Shown piece by piece: positions 33,129 to 43,014 of a stretch of 64,000 nucleotides of DNA. Positions within the stretch are counted from its first letter, which is position 1. Every line of letters begins with the position of its first letter. Under the pieces are notes generated by a model, which saw only the letters and a list, made by a program, of their open reading frames with translations, was not told where the DNA came from and did not search any database. A program made the translations under genes and the position numbers. Source of the stretch: RCIO01 sp965232405 (GTDB lineage Bacteria > Pseudomonadota > Alphaproteobacteria > Rhizobiales > Rhizobiaceae); contig OZ246966.1 of NCBI GenBank assembly GCA_965232405.1, positions 1,922,001 to 1,986,000 on the forward strand. The letters run 5' to 3'.

Positions 33129-34247
33129 TCATGTGCCGGCCAGCCGCTCTTCCGCTATTTCCCTGGCTATGTCGTTGGTCGGACGGCCGAGCTTCTCCGC
33201 TCGCTCGAATATCGCAGTCAGCGTCTTTGGGATTTCCTTGAGCGCCTCGGCAACGCGACTTTCGTCATAACCATCGGGGTCGACCTCGCCAGCAACATTG
33301 ATCAGCCCTCCGGCATTGATCACGTAATCGGGCGCGTAGAGCACACCACGCTCCATCAGAAGCCGTGCGTCCTCGTGACTGGCAAGCTGGTTGTTGGCCG
33401 AACCGGCCACGATGCCGGCCTTCAGCGTCGGGATCGTTTCGGCTGAAAGCACCGCCCCCAGCGCGCAAGGCGCGAAGATATCGGCTTTGGCCGCGACGAT
33501 AGCGTCGGCACCAACGATCTCGGCGTGGAATTCCCGGCCGGCCTTTGCCGTTCGCGGTTCATTGATGTCGGAGACGACAAGACTTGCACCGTCGGCATGG
33601 AGGCGCTCGCACAGCGCCCAGCCGACTGAGCCAAGCCCCTGCACCGCCACCCGCACGCCATCAAGACGGTCATGACCATTGCGCCAGGCGAAGGCAGCCT
33701 TGAGGCCGAGATAACAGCCCTGCGCGGTCACCGGCGAGGGATTGCCGCTGCCGCCGCTGGTCGTGCCAGCCACATTGCGGGCGCGCTCGCGCAGATAGTC
33801 GGCGTCGGCCAGCGTCAGGCCGACATCCTCGGCTGTGATATACTGTCCTTCGAGCTGAGCCAGCATTTCGGCATAGGCGTCGAGCAATGCCGGCGTCTTG
33901 TCCTTTGCAGGATCGGCCCAGATGACGGCCTTGCCGCCGCCCAGAGGCAGGTTGGCGACTGCCGCCTTGTAGGTCATGCCGCGTGAAAGGCGCAGCGCGT
34001 CGGTGAGTGCAGCGTCAAAGCTGTCATGCGGCCAGATCCGGGTGCCGCCAAGCGCGGGGCCGAGCCGCGTGTCGTGGATGGCAACGATCGCGGTCAGGCC
34101 GCGCTCCTCGTCGCGCCCGAGCCACACACATTCGTGCCCGTCAAACGCTTCGAGTTTCGCAGCCTTGTCCGTAATGTTGGTGACGGACAGGGTCGTGGCG
34201 ATGCCCGTCTTTCGCAATGCGCGCGCCTCCACCTGCATGAGCATCAT
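33129..34247 (-). CDS. Leucine dehydrogenase (Glu/Leu/Phe/Val dehydrogenase family)
   Basis: A 372-residue NAD-dependent amino-acid dehydrogenase. GPALGGTRIWP and LPLGGGKAVIWAD (with the catalytic Lys of GGGK) are the substrate site; VAVQGLGSVGWALCERL is the Rossmann loop; YAPDYVINAGGLINVAGE closes the active site. The leucine/valine branch is favoured by the GGTR and GGGKAVI context; exact substrate preference is not certain. GGGAGG precedes ATG 34247. Confidence 0.88.
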   Translation of the reverse strand: MMLMQVEARALRKTGIATTLSVTNITDKAAKLEAFDGHECVWLGRDEERGLTAIVAIHDTRLGPALGGTRIWPHDSFDAALTDALRLSRGMTYKAAVANLPLGGGKAVIWADPAKDKTPALLDAYAEMLAQLEGQYITAEDVGLTLADADYLRERARNVAGTTSGGSGNPSPVTAQGCYLGLKAAFAWRNGHDRLDGVRVAVQGLGSVGWALCERLHADGASLVVSDINEPRTAKAGREFHAEIVGADAIVAAKADIFAPCALGAVLSAETIPTLKAGIVAGSANNQLASHEDARLLMERGVLYAPDYVINAGGLINVAGEVDPDGYDESRVAEALKEIPKTLTAIFERAEKLGRPTNDIAREIAEERLAGT

Positions 34248-34386
34248 GCTTCCTCCCGAGTTAGGATTCCTCAGGATGGAATCTAGTCTCGGGCGCAGGG
34301 TTTTTGGTTGCGAAGTGGGCGTGAAAGGTGACGCAAGATTGCGTTTTGCGTCACCCTTCCAGTCGAAAATTACGCCGGGAGAGGTA

Positions 34387-34812
34387 TCAGGCGAGCCTGG
34401 CGTCCAGCGTGACCTCTATCGCGCCGAGCGCACCCGAAACCGGGCAGACCCCCTTGGCCTTGTTGGCGAGTTCCTGAAAGGTTGCATCATCGATGCCGGG
34501 CACGGTTCCGACCAGCGTCAGCGCGCTTTTTGTGATGCCGGTGCCGGGGATCAGCGTGACAACGGCGCTGGCTTCCAGCTTTTCGGCCGTGGTGCCGTTT
34601 TCGGCCAGAAAATGGGAGAGCTGCATGGCAAAGCAGCCGGCGTGCGCGGCAGCGATCAGTTCTTCCGGATTGGTTCCGGATTTGCCGCTTTCGTCCTCAA
34701 AACGCATTTTGAACGAATAGGGCTGGCCCTTGAGTGCTCCGCTTTGGGTTTCGATCGTTCCGTTGCCGCTTTTAAGGTCGCCTTGCCAGACCGCGTTTGC
34801 GTGACGTTCCAT
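34387..34812 (-). CDS. OsmC family peroxiredoxin
   Basis: A 141-residue OsmC-type thiol peroxidase for organic peroxides. The two redox cysteines are in AAHAGCFAMQLSHFL and NKAKGVCPVSGALG, with the catalytic Arg/Glu environment expected upstream (SGKSGTNPEELIAAA). Length matches OsmC rather than Ohr-only enzymes. Confidence 0.9.
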   Translation of the reverse strand: MERHANAVWQGDLKSGNGTIETQSGALKGQPYSFKMRFEDESGKSGTNPEELIAAAHAGCFAMQLSHFLAENGTTAEKLEASAVVTLIPGTGITKSALTLVGTVPGIDDATFQELANKAKGVCPVSGALGAIEVTLDARLA

Positions 34813-34920
34813 GTTCCTCTCCTCACAGGATGCCTCGCGGCCATGCCGGCCGCCGACGCTAACCTAGCGCGGTTGGGGACGGTGGCTAGTGACGACTTGG
34901 CCCAAAGGCTCAAACAAAGG

Positions 34921-35907
34921 TCAGGGACGCCCGGGCGGCGCCGGATGGCGGAACAGCCTGAACAGCCCCTGGCGCGGTGGGTGGCCCTCCCGGTCTCCGG
35001 CCTGTCGAGGCGGAAGGCCCGCCTGCGCGTCGCGCCGTTCGGAACGAACCATGCGCTGAGCGCCGCGCTCGACCGGTGTGCCCATGAAGCAGCCCAGCGT
35101 GTACGGATACTGGTCGGTCATGTGGTAGTGATAGATGTCGGTCGGCTTGCCGTCCCACATGACTGTGTGCGTGTGGCCGTGGCAGGCGTCGAGATCGGCG
35201 TTGGTCAGAACCGCGCCGTTTTCGCCGTGGCGGCCGAAAATGCCGAAACCGTCGAGAGCGTAACCGACCAAATCGGAATGCCCTGCGATGCCGCTGCGGC
35301 TGTCGCTCAGACAGGGCGAGCGGTCATGATAATGGTACTGGCCGGCCTGCTGCGGATGGCCGCCGCACTCGTCCTGTATCTCATGGGCTGGGGCGTCCCG
35401 TCCGGCGGCATCCACGGCGTTATAGATGGCGACGCCGGTCAGAGCGAAACCGATCATGCCCATGGGCAGACAGGACGGGCTTGCGGCAGTTTCGGGGATC
35501 GCCGGCAGGCGCAAGAGAATGTCCTGTTCGCGAATGCGATTGGGATTGCGGTCATAGCGGTAGGCGTCGTCGTTGCGGGCAATCGGGAAGTTGCCGGTGG
35601 CGTGCGTCGGCAAATTGTTGGCCGAAACGACACGCTGATTGCCCTGCAGCGAAACCGCTATGCGCGAAGGCCAGGATACACTGCCGTCGACAGTCGGCTT
35701 TTCGTCCGGATCGTAAGTGTTTCCCGAGATCCAGTCACCGGTGCGCTGAGCGCCCGGCGCATTGGGGTTGAAGCGCTGCTGGCATGACATCAGGTAGTCG
35801 ACGCGCGGCGCTGACGAGATTTTCCCATCGCCCAGCGGGCGGTCATGGGCAAGCGTTGGCGTGGCGGTGATGGCCAGCACTGCCATAGCCGTGGCTATTT
35901 TCTTCAT
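34921..35907 (-). CDS. YHYH domain secreted protein
   Basis: A 328-residue protein with an N-terminal signal peptide (KKIATAMAVLAITATPTLA). The two name-giving repeats are QYHYHDRSPC and IYHYHMTDQYPYTLGCFMG, separated by HSDLVGYALDGFGIFG and CHGHTHTVMWDG. The YHYH family has no firm function; the many His and paired Cys suggest metal binding. The C-terminal 45 residues are Arg/Pro-rich low complexity. TadG, MsrA and other exported proteins nearby are not obviously linked. Confidence 0.85.
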   Translation of the reverse strand: MKKIATAMAVLAITATPTLAHDRPLGDGKISSAPRVDYLMSCQQRFNPNAPGAQRTGDWISGNTYDPDEKPTVDGSVSWPSRIAVSLQGNQRVVSANNLPTHATGNFPIARNDDAYRYDRNPNRIREQDILLRLPAIPETAASPSCLPMGMIGFALTGVAIYNAVDAAGRDAPAHEIQDECGGHPQQAGQYHYHDRSPCLSDSRSGIAGHSDLVGYALDGFGIFGRHGENGAVLTNADLDACHGHTHTVMWDGKPTDIYHYHMTDQYPYTLGCFMGTPVERGAQRMVRSERRDAQAGLPPRQAGDREGHPPRQGLFRLFRHPAPPGRP

Positions 35908-36047
35908 GATGTTCTCCTCTGGCGGACGCGTAAAAGCATCCGTCCGGGAGAGAGTCCGTACAAGTTAACCTTTGGTCATTCGTCGGCAAGGTTCCGGTAA
36001 TGCGTTGGCAATGTTCCCGTAAGGAAGGGCGGTCCGAAATCGGGCCG

Positions 36048-37277
36048 TCAGATCGCCTCGCCCCGCAACAGGCGCGGCGCATTGGACGACAGACCCGACG
36101 CCTGCCGGATGAAGAAATCCTTCAAAGGCGGCATGCGGTCGACCAGCCCCAGCCCGATATCGCGGACGGCGCGCAGCGGCCCGAAATCGTTGGAGAACAT
36201 GCGGTTCAGAACGTCAGTCGTCACACCCATCTGCACCGTGTCGAAACGCCGCCAGCGCTGGTAACCCTCCAGCACGTCGAGCGCGCCGATATCGCGGCCG
36301 AGCCGGTCCGCCTCCACGACGATTTCGGCAAGCGCCGCCGCATCGCGGAAACCCAGATTGAGGCCCTGACCGGCGATGGGGTGGATGCCGTGGGCGGCGT
36401 CGCCCGCAAGCGCCAGACGGGGTGCGATGAACTCACGCGCCAGCGTAAGGCCCAGTGGCCACGCGCGTGGCGTGTCTTCCACTTCGATGTTGCCCAGCTT
36501 GAGACCGAAACGCTGTTCGAGTTCGGCCTCGAACAGGATCGGTTCCAGCGCGACGATTTTCTCTGCGTCGGCTGTGGATTCAGTCCAGACGATCGATGAG
36601 CGATTGCCCTTCAGCGGCAGCGTTGCGAATGGGCCGGCCGGAAGGAAATGTTCTTCGGCCCGGCCATTATGCGGTCGTTCATGCGCAACAGTGCACACGA
36701 TGCCCGACTGGCCGTAGTCCCAATGCAGTGTCTTGATGCCCGCCATGTCGCGCAGTCGCGAGCGTACACCGTCAGCGGCGACGAGCAGCCGCGTCTTCAA
36801 CGTGACGCCATCGGCAAGATGCACCGATGTCCATGCCGGCTCGGTGTGGAAACCGGAAACCGCGACGCCTTCGATCAGATCAATGCCCTGATTTGCAGCG
36901 ATATCGCGCAGGCTGCCATTCAGCACCGCGTTGCGGACCATATGGGCGAAAGGCTCACCGGGCCCCACATCGCCGCCGAAGGTGAGAAAGACCGGCCTGA
37001 CCGGATCTGACGTTCGTGAATCGGTAACCACCATGTCGGTGATGGCTTTCGCGTCGGGAGCAATAGCGTCCCACGCACCCAGCTGTCTGAGCATGCGGCA
37101 GGCGGCAGCTGCTATCGCCGAAGCGCGGCCATCCTTCTTCCACACGCCTTGGGGGGCGGCGTCGACAATGGCGATACCCAGCGAAGGCCGGGCGGCACGC
37201 AGGGCGACTGCGGTGGCAAGGCCGACATAACCGGCCCCGGCGATCACCACGTCGAATGTCCTGCCAGTCGTGCTCAT
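36048..37277 (-). CDS. UbiH/UbiF/COQ6-type FAD monooxygenase
   Basis: A 409-residue flavoprotein hydroxylase of the ubiquinone-synthesis family. FAD motif VVIAGAGYVGLATAVALRAA at the start, AADGVRSRLRDMAG in the middle, and LALAGDAAHGIHPIAGQGLNLGFRD, the second FAD motif, near residue 295. Which ring position it hydroxylates is not evident. Start ATG 37277 (MSTTGRTFDVV); the upstream 30 residues of the open frame look unrelated. It is divergent from tesB. Confidence 0.88.
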   Translation of the reverse strand: MSTTGRTFDVVIAGAGYVGLATAVALRAARPSLGIAIVDAAPQGVWKKDGRASAIAAAACRMLRQLGAWDAIAPDAKAITDMVVTDSRTSDPVRPVFLTFGGDVGPGEPFAHMVRNAVLNGSLRDIAANQGIDLIEGVAVSGFHTEPAWTSVHLADGVTLKTRLLVAADGVRSRLRDMAGIKTLHWDYGQSGIVCTVAHERPHNGRAEEHFLPAGPFATLPLKGNRSSIVWTESTADAEKIVALEPILFEAELEQRFGLKLGNIEVEDTPRAWPLGLTLAREFIAPRLALAGDAAHGIHPIAGQGLNLGFRDAAALAEIVVEADRLGRDIGALDVLEGYQRWRRFDTVQMGVTTDVLNRMFSNDFGPLRAVRDIGLGLVDRMPPLKDFFIRQASGLSSNAPRLLRGEAI

Positions 37278-37379
37278 TCCAGGCCTGTTCTCTCGGCTTC
37301 CGCCAAATCGTAATCGCCTTGACTTGAAATCGGGCTTCCTGTTGGAAACGTCAACCATCACAGGCAAGAAGGCTACACC

Positions 37380-38255
37380 ATGACGGACGCGATGCGAGAG
37401 CTGCTATCCATTCTCGATCTCGAGCGTCTGGAACACAATCTGTATCGTGGTCGCAGCCCCCAGACCGGCTGGCAGCGCGTATTCGGCGGACAGGTGATCA
37501 GCCAGGCTCTGGTCGCCGCACAGCGCACAGTCGAGGCGGACCGCCATGTCCATTCACTGCACTGCTACTTCATGCTGGCGGGCGACCCCTCGGTGCCGAT
37601 TGTCTACGACGTAGACCGCATCCGTGACGGCGGCTCATTCACCACGCGCCGTGTTATCGCTATCCAACATGGAAGGGCTATCTTCTCGCTCGAAACCTCG
37701 TTTCATCGCGACGAGGACGGCGTGAAACATCAGATTCCGATGCCGCTCGACGTACCGCCCCCGGAGGAGCTCAAGACCCAGATCGAACTTCTGAACGATT
37801 CGAAGCTCGAAATACCTGAGGCGATTCGCAAGTTCTGGGCACGCGAAAGGCCGCTCGAGGTCAAACCGGTCAATGTCGACCACTATACGAGCAACGACCC
37901 GCTGCCGCCCAGGCAGAGTGTGTGGATGCGCACGACAGGCGACGTCCCGAACGAAAGGCCGCTGCAGTCGGCAATACTCGCCTATCTGTCCGACATGACG
38001 CTGCTCGACACCGCCAATTTCGCCCACGGGCGCACGGGGTTCGATCCGCGCCTGCAGATGGCGAGCCTCGACCATGCCATGTGGTTTCATCGCCAGCATG
38101 CGCTGGATGATTGGCTGCTGTATACGCAGGACAGCCCGAACATGATCGGCTCGCGCGGCTTTTCGCGCGGGCTGCTTTATTCGCGCGATGGGCACCTGAT
38201 CGCATCGGTCGCGCAAGAGGGACTGATCCGCGAACGCAAGCGGCCCAACAAATAG
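37380..38255 (+). CDS. tesB: Acyl-CoA thioesterase II
   Basis: A 291-residue double-hotdog thioesterase that hydrolyses medium and long acyl-CoAs. LYRGRSPQTGWQRVFGGQVI, SLHCYFMLAGDPSVPI and the C-terminal LASLDHAMWFHR/GSRGFSRGLLY segments define the family; the catalytic Asp is in LSDMTLLDT. AGAAGG lies 8 bases before the ATG. Confidence 0.93.
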   Translation: MTDAMRELLSILDLERLEHNLYRGRSPQTGWQRVFGGQVISQALVAAQRTVEADRHVHSLHCYFMLAGDPSVPIVYDVDRIRDGGSFTTRRVIAIQHGRAIFSLETSFHRDEDGVKHQIPMPLDVPPPEELKTQIELLNDSKLEIPEAIRKFWARERPLEVKPVNVDHYTSNDPLPPRQSVWMRTTGDVPNERPLQSAILAYLSDMTLLDTANFAHGRTGFDPRLQMASLDHAMWFHRQHALDDWLLYTQDSPNMIGSRGFSRGLLYSRDGHLIASVAQEGLIRERKRPNK

Positions 38256-38373
38256 GCAAAATCAAGAATCTGCCTATCTGTTAGGCAGTTTATCTATTGC
38301 GTGTGCAGCCGGTTTGAGCCGGCGTCACGCTGTTTCCCTGTGTTTACAAAAGGTTAAAGCCGGTCAGGCGCAT

Positions 38374-38390
38374 CTGGCACGGTGTTTGAA
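38374..38390 (+). promoter_or_regulatory. Sigma-54 promoter of glnK-amtB
   Basis: CTGGCACGGTGTTTGAA matches the -24/-12 consensus YTGGCACGRNNNTTGCW at every fixed position but one. It lies about 85 bases before glnK, so nitrogen-regulated transcription (NtrC plus sigma-54) is expected, as for glnK-amtB in other proteobacteria. NtrC sites were not resolved by eye. Confidence 0.85.
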
Positions 38391-38474
38391 TCCTGTTCCG
38401 CACTCTCCGGCTGCTTTTGCGCGCCGGTGGTGTCGCAAACGCGGGGGACCCGCATTCGCAAAGGGTGAAAACTT

Positions 38475-38813
38475 ATGAAAATCGTGATGGCAATCATCAA
38501 GCCGTTCAAGCTCGACGAGGTGCGCGAAGCGCTCACCGGAATCGGGATTCAGGGCCTGACCGTCACCGAAGTCAAAGGCTACGGGCGTCAGAAGGGACAC
38601 ACGGAAATCTATCGCGGCGCGGAATACGCCGTCAGCTTCCTGCCGAAGGTCAAAGTCGAAATCGCTGTTTCCGCCGACATGGTCGACAAGGCCGTCGAGG
38701 CGATTACCGGTGCGGCCAAGACCGGCCAGATCGGTGACGGCAAGATCTTCGTTTACTCGATCGATCAGGCCGTGCGCATCCGCACAGGCGAAACCGACAC
38801 CGACGCGCTTTAA
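38475..38813 (+). CDS. glnK: Nitrogen regulatory protein P-II
   Basis: A 112-residue P-II signal protein. The T-loop GRQKGHTEIYRGAEY carries Tyr51, the uridylylation site; VDKAVEAITGAAKTGQIGDGK is the B-loop/C-terminal nucleotide site. It binds ATP, ADP and 2-oxoglutarate and blocks AmtB when nitrogen is plentiful. Named glnK rather than glnB because it is coupled to amtB; 29 bases separate them. Confidence 0.95.
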   Translation: MKIVMAIIKPFKLDEVREALTGIGIQGLTVTEVKGYGRQKGHTEIYRGAEYAVSFLPKVKVEIAVSADMVDKAVEAITGAAKTGQIGDGKIFVYSIDQAVRIRTGETDTDAL

Positions 38814-38842
38814 GCGGGCTTACAGGGGTTATGGAGAAATCA

Positions 38843-40207
38843 ATGACAATCCGTTCCAAAATCGCGCCTCTAGCGCGTACCGCCCTTATGGGCACTTTGG
38901 CGCTTGGCGCCTTCGGCACCGCTGCCGCCTTCGCGCAGGAAGAGGCGGCGCCGGAATTCGCCACGGCGGCTGATACCGCATTCATCTTCAACACGCTGCT
39001 TTTCCTGGTCGGTGGCTTCCTCGTCATGTGGATGGCGGCGGGCTTTGCGATGCTCGAAGCCGGCATGGTGCGTTCTAAGAACGTGTCGATGCAGCTGGTC
39101 AAGAATATCGGCCTCTACTCGATCGCCGGCATCATGTACTGGGCCATCGGCTACAGCCTCATGTATGTCGACGTCGGCAGCTACTTCGGCACGCTGTGGA
39201 CTTACAGCTTCGACCCGGTCGGGCTGGAAGGTGCGGATTCCGCCGCGCTTCTTGATACCGGCTATTCGACCGCTTCGGACTGGTTCTTCCAGATGGTCTT
39301 TGTGGCAACCGCCGCTTCGATCGTTTCGGGCGCTCTCGCAGAACGCATCAAGCTGTGGCCGTTCCTCATCTTCGTCGTCGTCCTGACCGGCATTCTCTAC
39401 CCGATCACCGGCGCATGGACCTGGGGCGGCGGCTGGCTCAGCCAGATGGGCTTCTCCGACTTCGCCGGTTCCACGATCGTTCACTCGGTCGGCGGCTGGG
39501 CAGCCCTTGCAGGCGCGATCATTCTTGGTTCGCGTTCGGGCAAATATGGCGCAGACGGCCAGCTTCACCCGATCCCGGGTTCCAACATGGCTCTGGCCAC
39601 GCTGGGCACCTTCATCCTGTGGCTCGGCTGGTTCGGCTTCAACGGCGCTTCGCAGCTTGCCATGGGCACGATCGGTGATGTCAGCGACGTCAGCCGCATC
39701 TTCGCCAACACCAACCTGGCTGCTGCCGGCGGTGTGGTTGCTGCGCTGATCCTGACGCAGATCCTCTACAAGCGGGTCGACATCACCTTTGTGCTCAATG
39801 GTGCGCTCGCAGGTCTGGTTTCGATCACAGCAGAGCCGCTGGCGCCTGGACCGTTCGCCTCGATCATCATCGGCGCCGTTGGCGGCGTGATCGTGGTTGT
39901 CACCGTCCCGCTGCTCGACAAGCTGAAAATTGACGACGTCGTCGGCGCGATCCCGGTCCACCTGTTCGCAGGTATCTGGGGTACGCTGGTCGTTCCGTTC
40001 TCCAACTCCGATGCCAGCTACGGCACGCAGGTCATCGGTATCGTTGCGATGGGTGCATTCACCTTCATCGCTTCGGCCGTCATCTGGTACATCCTCAAGC
40101 TGATCATGGGCATCCGCGTCAGCAAGGAGGAAGAGGAGATCGGTCTGGACAAAGCCGAAATCGGCGTCGAGGCCTATCCGGAATTCACCGCCGCCTCCGC
40201 GCGGTAG
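38843..40207 (+). CDS. amtB: Ammonium transporter AmtB
   Basis: A 454-residue ammonium channel with an N-terminal signal-like segment (ALGAFGTAAAFAQ) and 11 membrane helices. The Trp and His pore features are seen in LEAGMVRSKN, DFAGSTIVHSVGGWAAL (pore His) and IPVHLFAGIWGTL (second pore His). The start ATG 38843 has GGAGA 5-8 bases upstream; 38831 is an alternative. The sigma-54 promoter upstream of glnK drives both. Confidence 0.96.
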   Translation: MTIRSKIAPLARTALMGTLALGAFGTAAAFAQEEAAPEFATAADTAFIFNTLLFLVGGFLVMWMAAGFAMLEAGMVRSKNVSMQLVKNIGLYSIAGIMYWAIGYSLMYVDVGSYFGTLWTYSFDPVGLEGADSAALLDTGYSTASDWFFQMVFVATAASIVSGALAERIKLWPFLIFVVVLTGILYPITGAWTWGGGWLSQMGFSDFAGSTIVHSVGGWAALAGAIILGSRSGKYGADGQLHPIPGSNMALATLGTFILWLGWFGFNGASQLAMGTIGDVSDVSRIFANTNLAAAGGVVAALILTQILYKRVDITFVLNGALAGLVSITAEPLAPGPFASIIIGAVGGVIVVVTVPLLDKLKIDDVVGAIPVHLFAGIWGTLVVPFSNSDASYGTQVIGIVAMGAFTFIASAVIWYILKLIMGIRVSKEEEEIGLDKAEIGVEAYPEFTAASAR

Positions 40208-40255
40208 GCGAACCCACTCTCCCGTCGCGGGGTATTGCCCACGCGTCGAACCTGA

Positions 40256-40281
40256 GGCCCGGCTCCACGCCGGGCCTTTTT
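40256..40281 (+). terminator. Intrinsic terminator of glnK-amtB
   Basis: A perfect 8-bp GGCCCGGC/GCCGGGCC stem, a five-base loop (TCCAC) and TTTTT, 49 bases after the amtB stop. It separates the nitrogen operon from ftsK. Confidence 0.9.
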
Positions 40282-40385
40282 CGTTCCGATCTGCCGGAAC
40301 AGGGCCGCATGGTTAATGCGCCCTTAACCTTCGCCCCTCTAGTCTTTGACGGTGGTTTCGGATCGTCGGCGGGCAAAGGAGCAGC

Positions 40386-42902
40386 ATGCGTAGCGGTCAA
40401 TCCCTGGCTTTGAGCGACACCGGACATGGGCTGGCCGGTTTCGCAAGACGGTTCCTGCGCAGGATTGCCGGCGCGGTTATGCTTTTGGCTGCGTGTTTCG
40501 CCGTTGCCAGTCTGGCGACCTGGAACGTCGCCGACCCCAGTTTCAGTCACGCGACCGAAGTTCCGCCCACCAACGCAATGGGTTTCGCTGGCGCGGTCTT
40601 CTCAGATCTAGCGATGCAGTTTTTCGGGCTGGCTTCTGTCGCACTTCTGGTGCCGGGCGTCATCTGGGCACTGCGACTGGCTGCGGGACAGGCAATCAGC
40701 CGGCCGCTAAAACGCGGTGCTGCCTGGATCGGCGCATCCCTGCTGGGCGCTGCGATTGCCGGCTGCATGGGAGCGCCTGCAAGCTGGCCGCTGCCTTCCG
40801 GCCTTGGCGGCGTATTCGGCGACATGGTGCTTGCCGTGCCCGGCTTCGTGTTCGGCGGATATCCCGGCGGTTGGCTGGCAATGCTGTTCGCGATCGTGCT
40901 TGCTGCGCCCGCGCTGTCGCTGTTCGGTTTTGCTTCCGGCTTCATCGGTCGCGAGGGGCCGTTTGTCGAAGCCGGCGACTATGACGACGATTTCGAGGAT
41001 GACGACCGGTCCGACAATGAAGGCCTCTTGGCGCTCGGTGCGCTGACGCATTGGTGGCTGTCGATGCGTGGCTTCATGCGCCGCCGCTTTTCTGGTGGCA
41101 ACCGGCATGTCGAGGCCGATTTCGATGACGACGACTACGAGGAAGAGCTGCCGGTTGCGCCACGGCGCAGTGCAGCGCGCGGAGAGCGCATCGAACCCGA
41201 GTTCGGCGAACTGGGCGACGGCGCTTCGGACATCGCGCTCGACGATTACGATGACGAACCGCTTGGTTCCGAATTTGACGATGATGACGCCATGCCCGCC
41301 GTTGCACGTGTCGAGGGGCCGGCTCCGCGACCGAAACAGGGCGCGCGCATTCGCCGTGAGGCGCAGCGCTCACTGATCGGCATGGGCGAGTTCGAGCTGC
41401 CGTCGCTGCACCTGCTGGCAGAACCGAAAAACGTGGTGAAGGACCAAAGCCTTTCCAATGAAGCGCTGGAACAGAATGCGCGACTGCTGGAAGGCGTGCT
41501 GGAAGATTTCGGCGTCAAGGGCGAGATCATCCATGTCCGCCCGGGCCCCGTCGTCACGCTCTATGAGCTTGAACCGGCGCCCGGCATCAAATCTTCCCGC
41601 GTGATCGGACTGGCCGACGATATTGCGCGCTCCATGAGCGCCATCGCCTGCCGTGTGGCCGTCGTTCCGGGACGCAACGCGATCGGCATCGAACTGCCCA
41701 ATACACGACGCGAAACCGTGTATCTGCGCGAGATTCTAGCGAGCCGCGACTTCGAGCAGAACAAGGCCAAGCTGGCCCTGTCGCTCGGCAAGACAATCGG
41801 TGGCGAGGCGGTGATCGCCGATCTGGCCAAGATGCCGCATCTGCTGGTTGCCGGCACCACTGGCTCCGGCAAGTCGGTCGCCATCAACACCATGATCCTG
41901 TCGATCGTCTACAAGATGACGCCGGAGCAGTGCCGGCTGATCATGATCGACCCGAAGATGCTGGAGCTTTCCGTCTATGACGGCATTCCACATCTGCTGA
42001 CGCCGGTCGTCACCGACCCGAAAAAGGCGGTTGTGGCGCTGAAATGGACCGTGCGGGAGATGGAAGACCGTTACCGCAAGATGTCCAAGGTCGGCGTGCG
42101 CAATATCGACGGTTTCAACCAGCGCGTGGCGCAGGCGCAGAAGAAGGGCGAGCAGCTTTCGCGCACGGTGCAGACCGGCTTTGACCGCGAGACCGGCGAG
42201 GCGATCTACGAGACCGAGAGCCTCGATCTGGAGCCGATGCCCTATATCGTCGTTATCATCGACGAGATGGCCGACCTGATGATGGTCGCCGGCAAGGACA
42301 TCGAGGGCGCCGTGCAGCGATTGGCGCAGATGGCGCGCGCCGCCGGTATTCACGTCATTATGGCGACCCAGCGTCCGTCGGTGGATGTGATCACCGGCAC
42401 GATCAAGGCCAATTTCCCGACCCGCATCTCCTTCCAGGTGACGTCCAAGATCGACAGCCGAACCATTCTCGGTGAAATGGGCGCAGAGCAGCTGCTGGGC
42501 ATGGGCGATATGCTCTACATGGCCGGTGGTGGGCGCATACAGCGCGTGCACGGGCCGTTTGTCTCCGACGAGGAAGTCGAGGAGATCGTCGCTCACCTCA
42601 AGAACCAGGGGACGCCCGAATATCTCGACGCAATCGTCGATGACGAGGATGAAGATGAAGGTGGGCCTGACGGCGGTTCGGCCGGCGGCATGGGCGATTC
42701 CGACGACCCCTACGACCAGGCCGTTGCCGTGGTGCTGCGCGACGGCAAGGCCTCGACCAGCTACATCCAGCGGCGTCTTGGCATCGGCTACAACCGCGCG
42801 GCCTCGATCATCGAGCGGATGGAGCAAGAAGGTGTGGTTGGCCCGGCCAATCATGCCGGCAAGCGCGAAATCCTGGTGCCGACCGAAGAGGACAAGTTCT
42901 GA
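40386..42902 (+). CDS. ftsK: DNA translocase FtsK
   Basis: An 838-residue septal DNA pump. Four membrane helices occupy residues 20-185; an acidic linker with many Asp/Glu runs (DDYDDEPLGSEFDDDD) spans about 195-310; the motor follows, with Walker A AGTTGSGKSV near 490 and Walker B VIIDEMADLM. The C-terminal gamma domain (STSYIQRRLGIGYNRAASII) recognises KOPS-type polarity sites and activates XerCD. AAAGGAG precedes the ATG. Confidence 0.96.
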   Translation: MRSGQSLALSDTGHGLAGFARRFLRRIAGAVMLLAACFAVASLATWNVADPSFSHATEVPPTNAMGFAGAVFSDLAMQFFGLASVALLVPGVIWALRLAAGQAISRPLKRGAAWIGASLLGAAIAGCMGAPASWPLPSGLGGVFGDMVLAVPGFVFGGYPGGWLAMLFAIVLAAPALSLFGFASGFIGREGPFVEAGDYDDDFEDDDRSDNEGLLALGALTHWWLSMRGFMRRRFSGGNRHVEADFDDDDYEEELPVAPRRSAARGERIEPEFGELGDGASDIALDDYDDEPLGSEFDDDDAMPAVARVEGPAPRPKQGARIRREAQRSLIGMGEFELPSLHLLAEPKNVVKDQSLSNEALEQNARLLEGVLEDFGVKGEIIHVRPGPVVTLYELEPAPGIKSSRVIGLADDIARSMSAIACRVAVVPGRNAIGIELPNTRRETVYLREILASRDFEQNKAKLALSLGKTIGGEAVIADLAKMPHLLVAGTTGSGKSVAINTMILSIVYKMTPEQCRLIMIDPKMLELSVYDGIPHLLTPVVTDPKKAVVALKWTVREMEDRYRKMSKVGVRNIDGFNQRVAQAQKKGEQLSRTVQTGFDRETGEAIYETESLDLEPMPYIVVIIDEMADLMMVAGKDIEGAVQRLAQMARAAGIHVIMATQRPSVDVITGTIKANFPTRISFQVTSKIDSRTILGEMGAEQLLGMGDMLYMAGGGRIQRVHGPFVSDEEVEEIVAHLKNQGTPEYLDAIVDDEDEDEGGPDGGSAGGMGDSDDPYDQAVAVVLRDGKASTSYIQRRLGIGYNRAASIIERMEQEGVVGPANHAGKREILVPTEEDKF

Positions 42903-43014
42903 TGCTGATGAGAACCAGGGTACCGAACATTTCGCCGCGTATCCGGCGCGGCCAAATTTCAGCCCCAGTGACGATCTATCGCTTGCAGCCGAGAGCCACC
43001 ACGGAAACCCGATA

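Noticed and set aside
33976..35787. A 603-codon plus-strand frame
   Set aside because: It runs antisense to leucine dehydrogenase, OsmC and the YHYH protein, which have clear motifs; the translated sequence has none.
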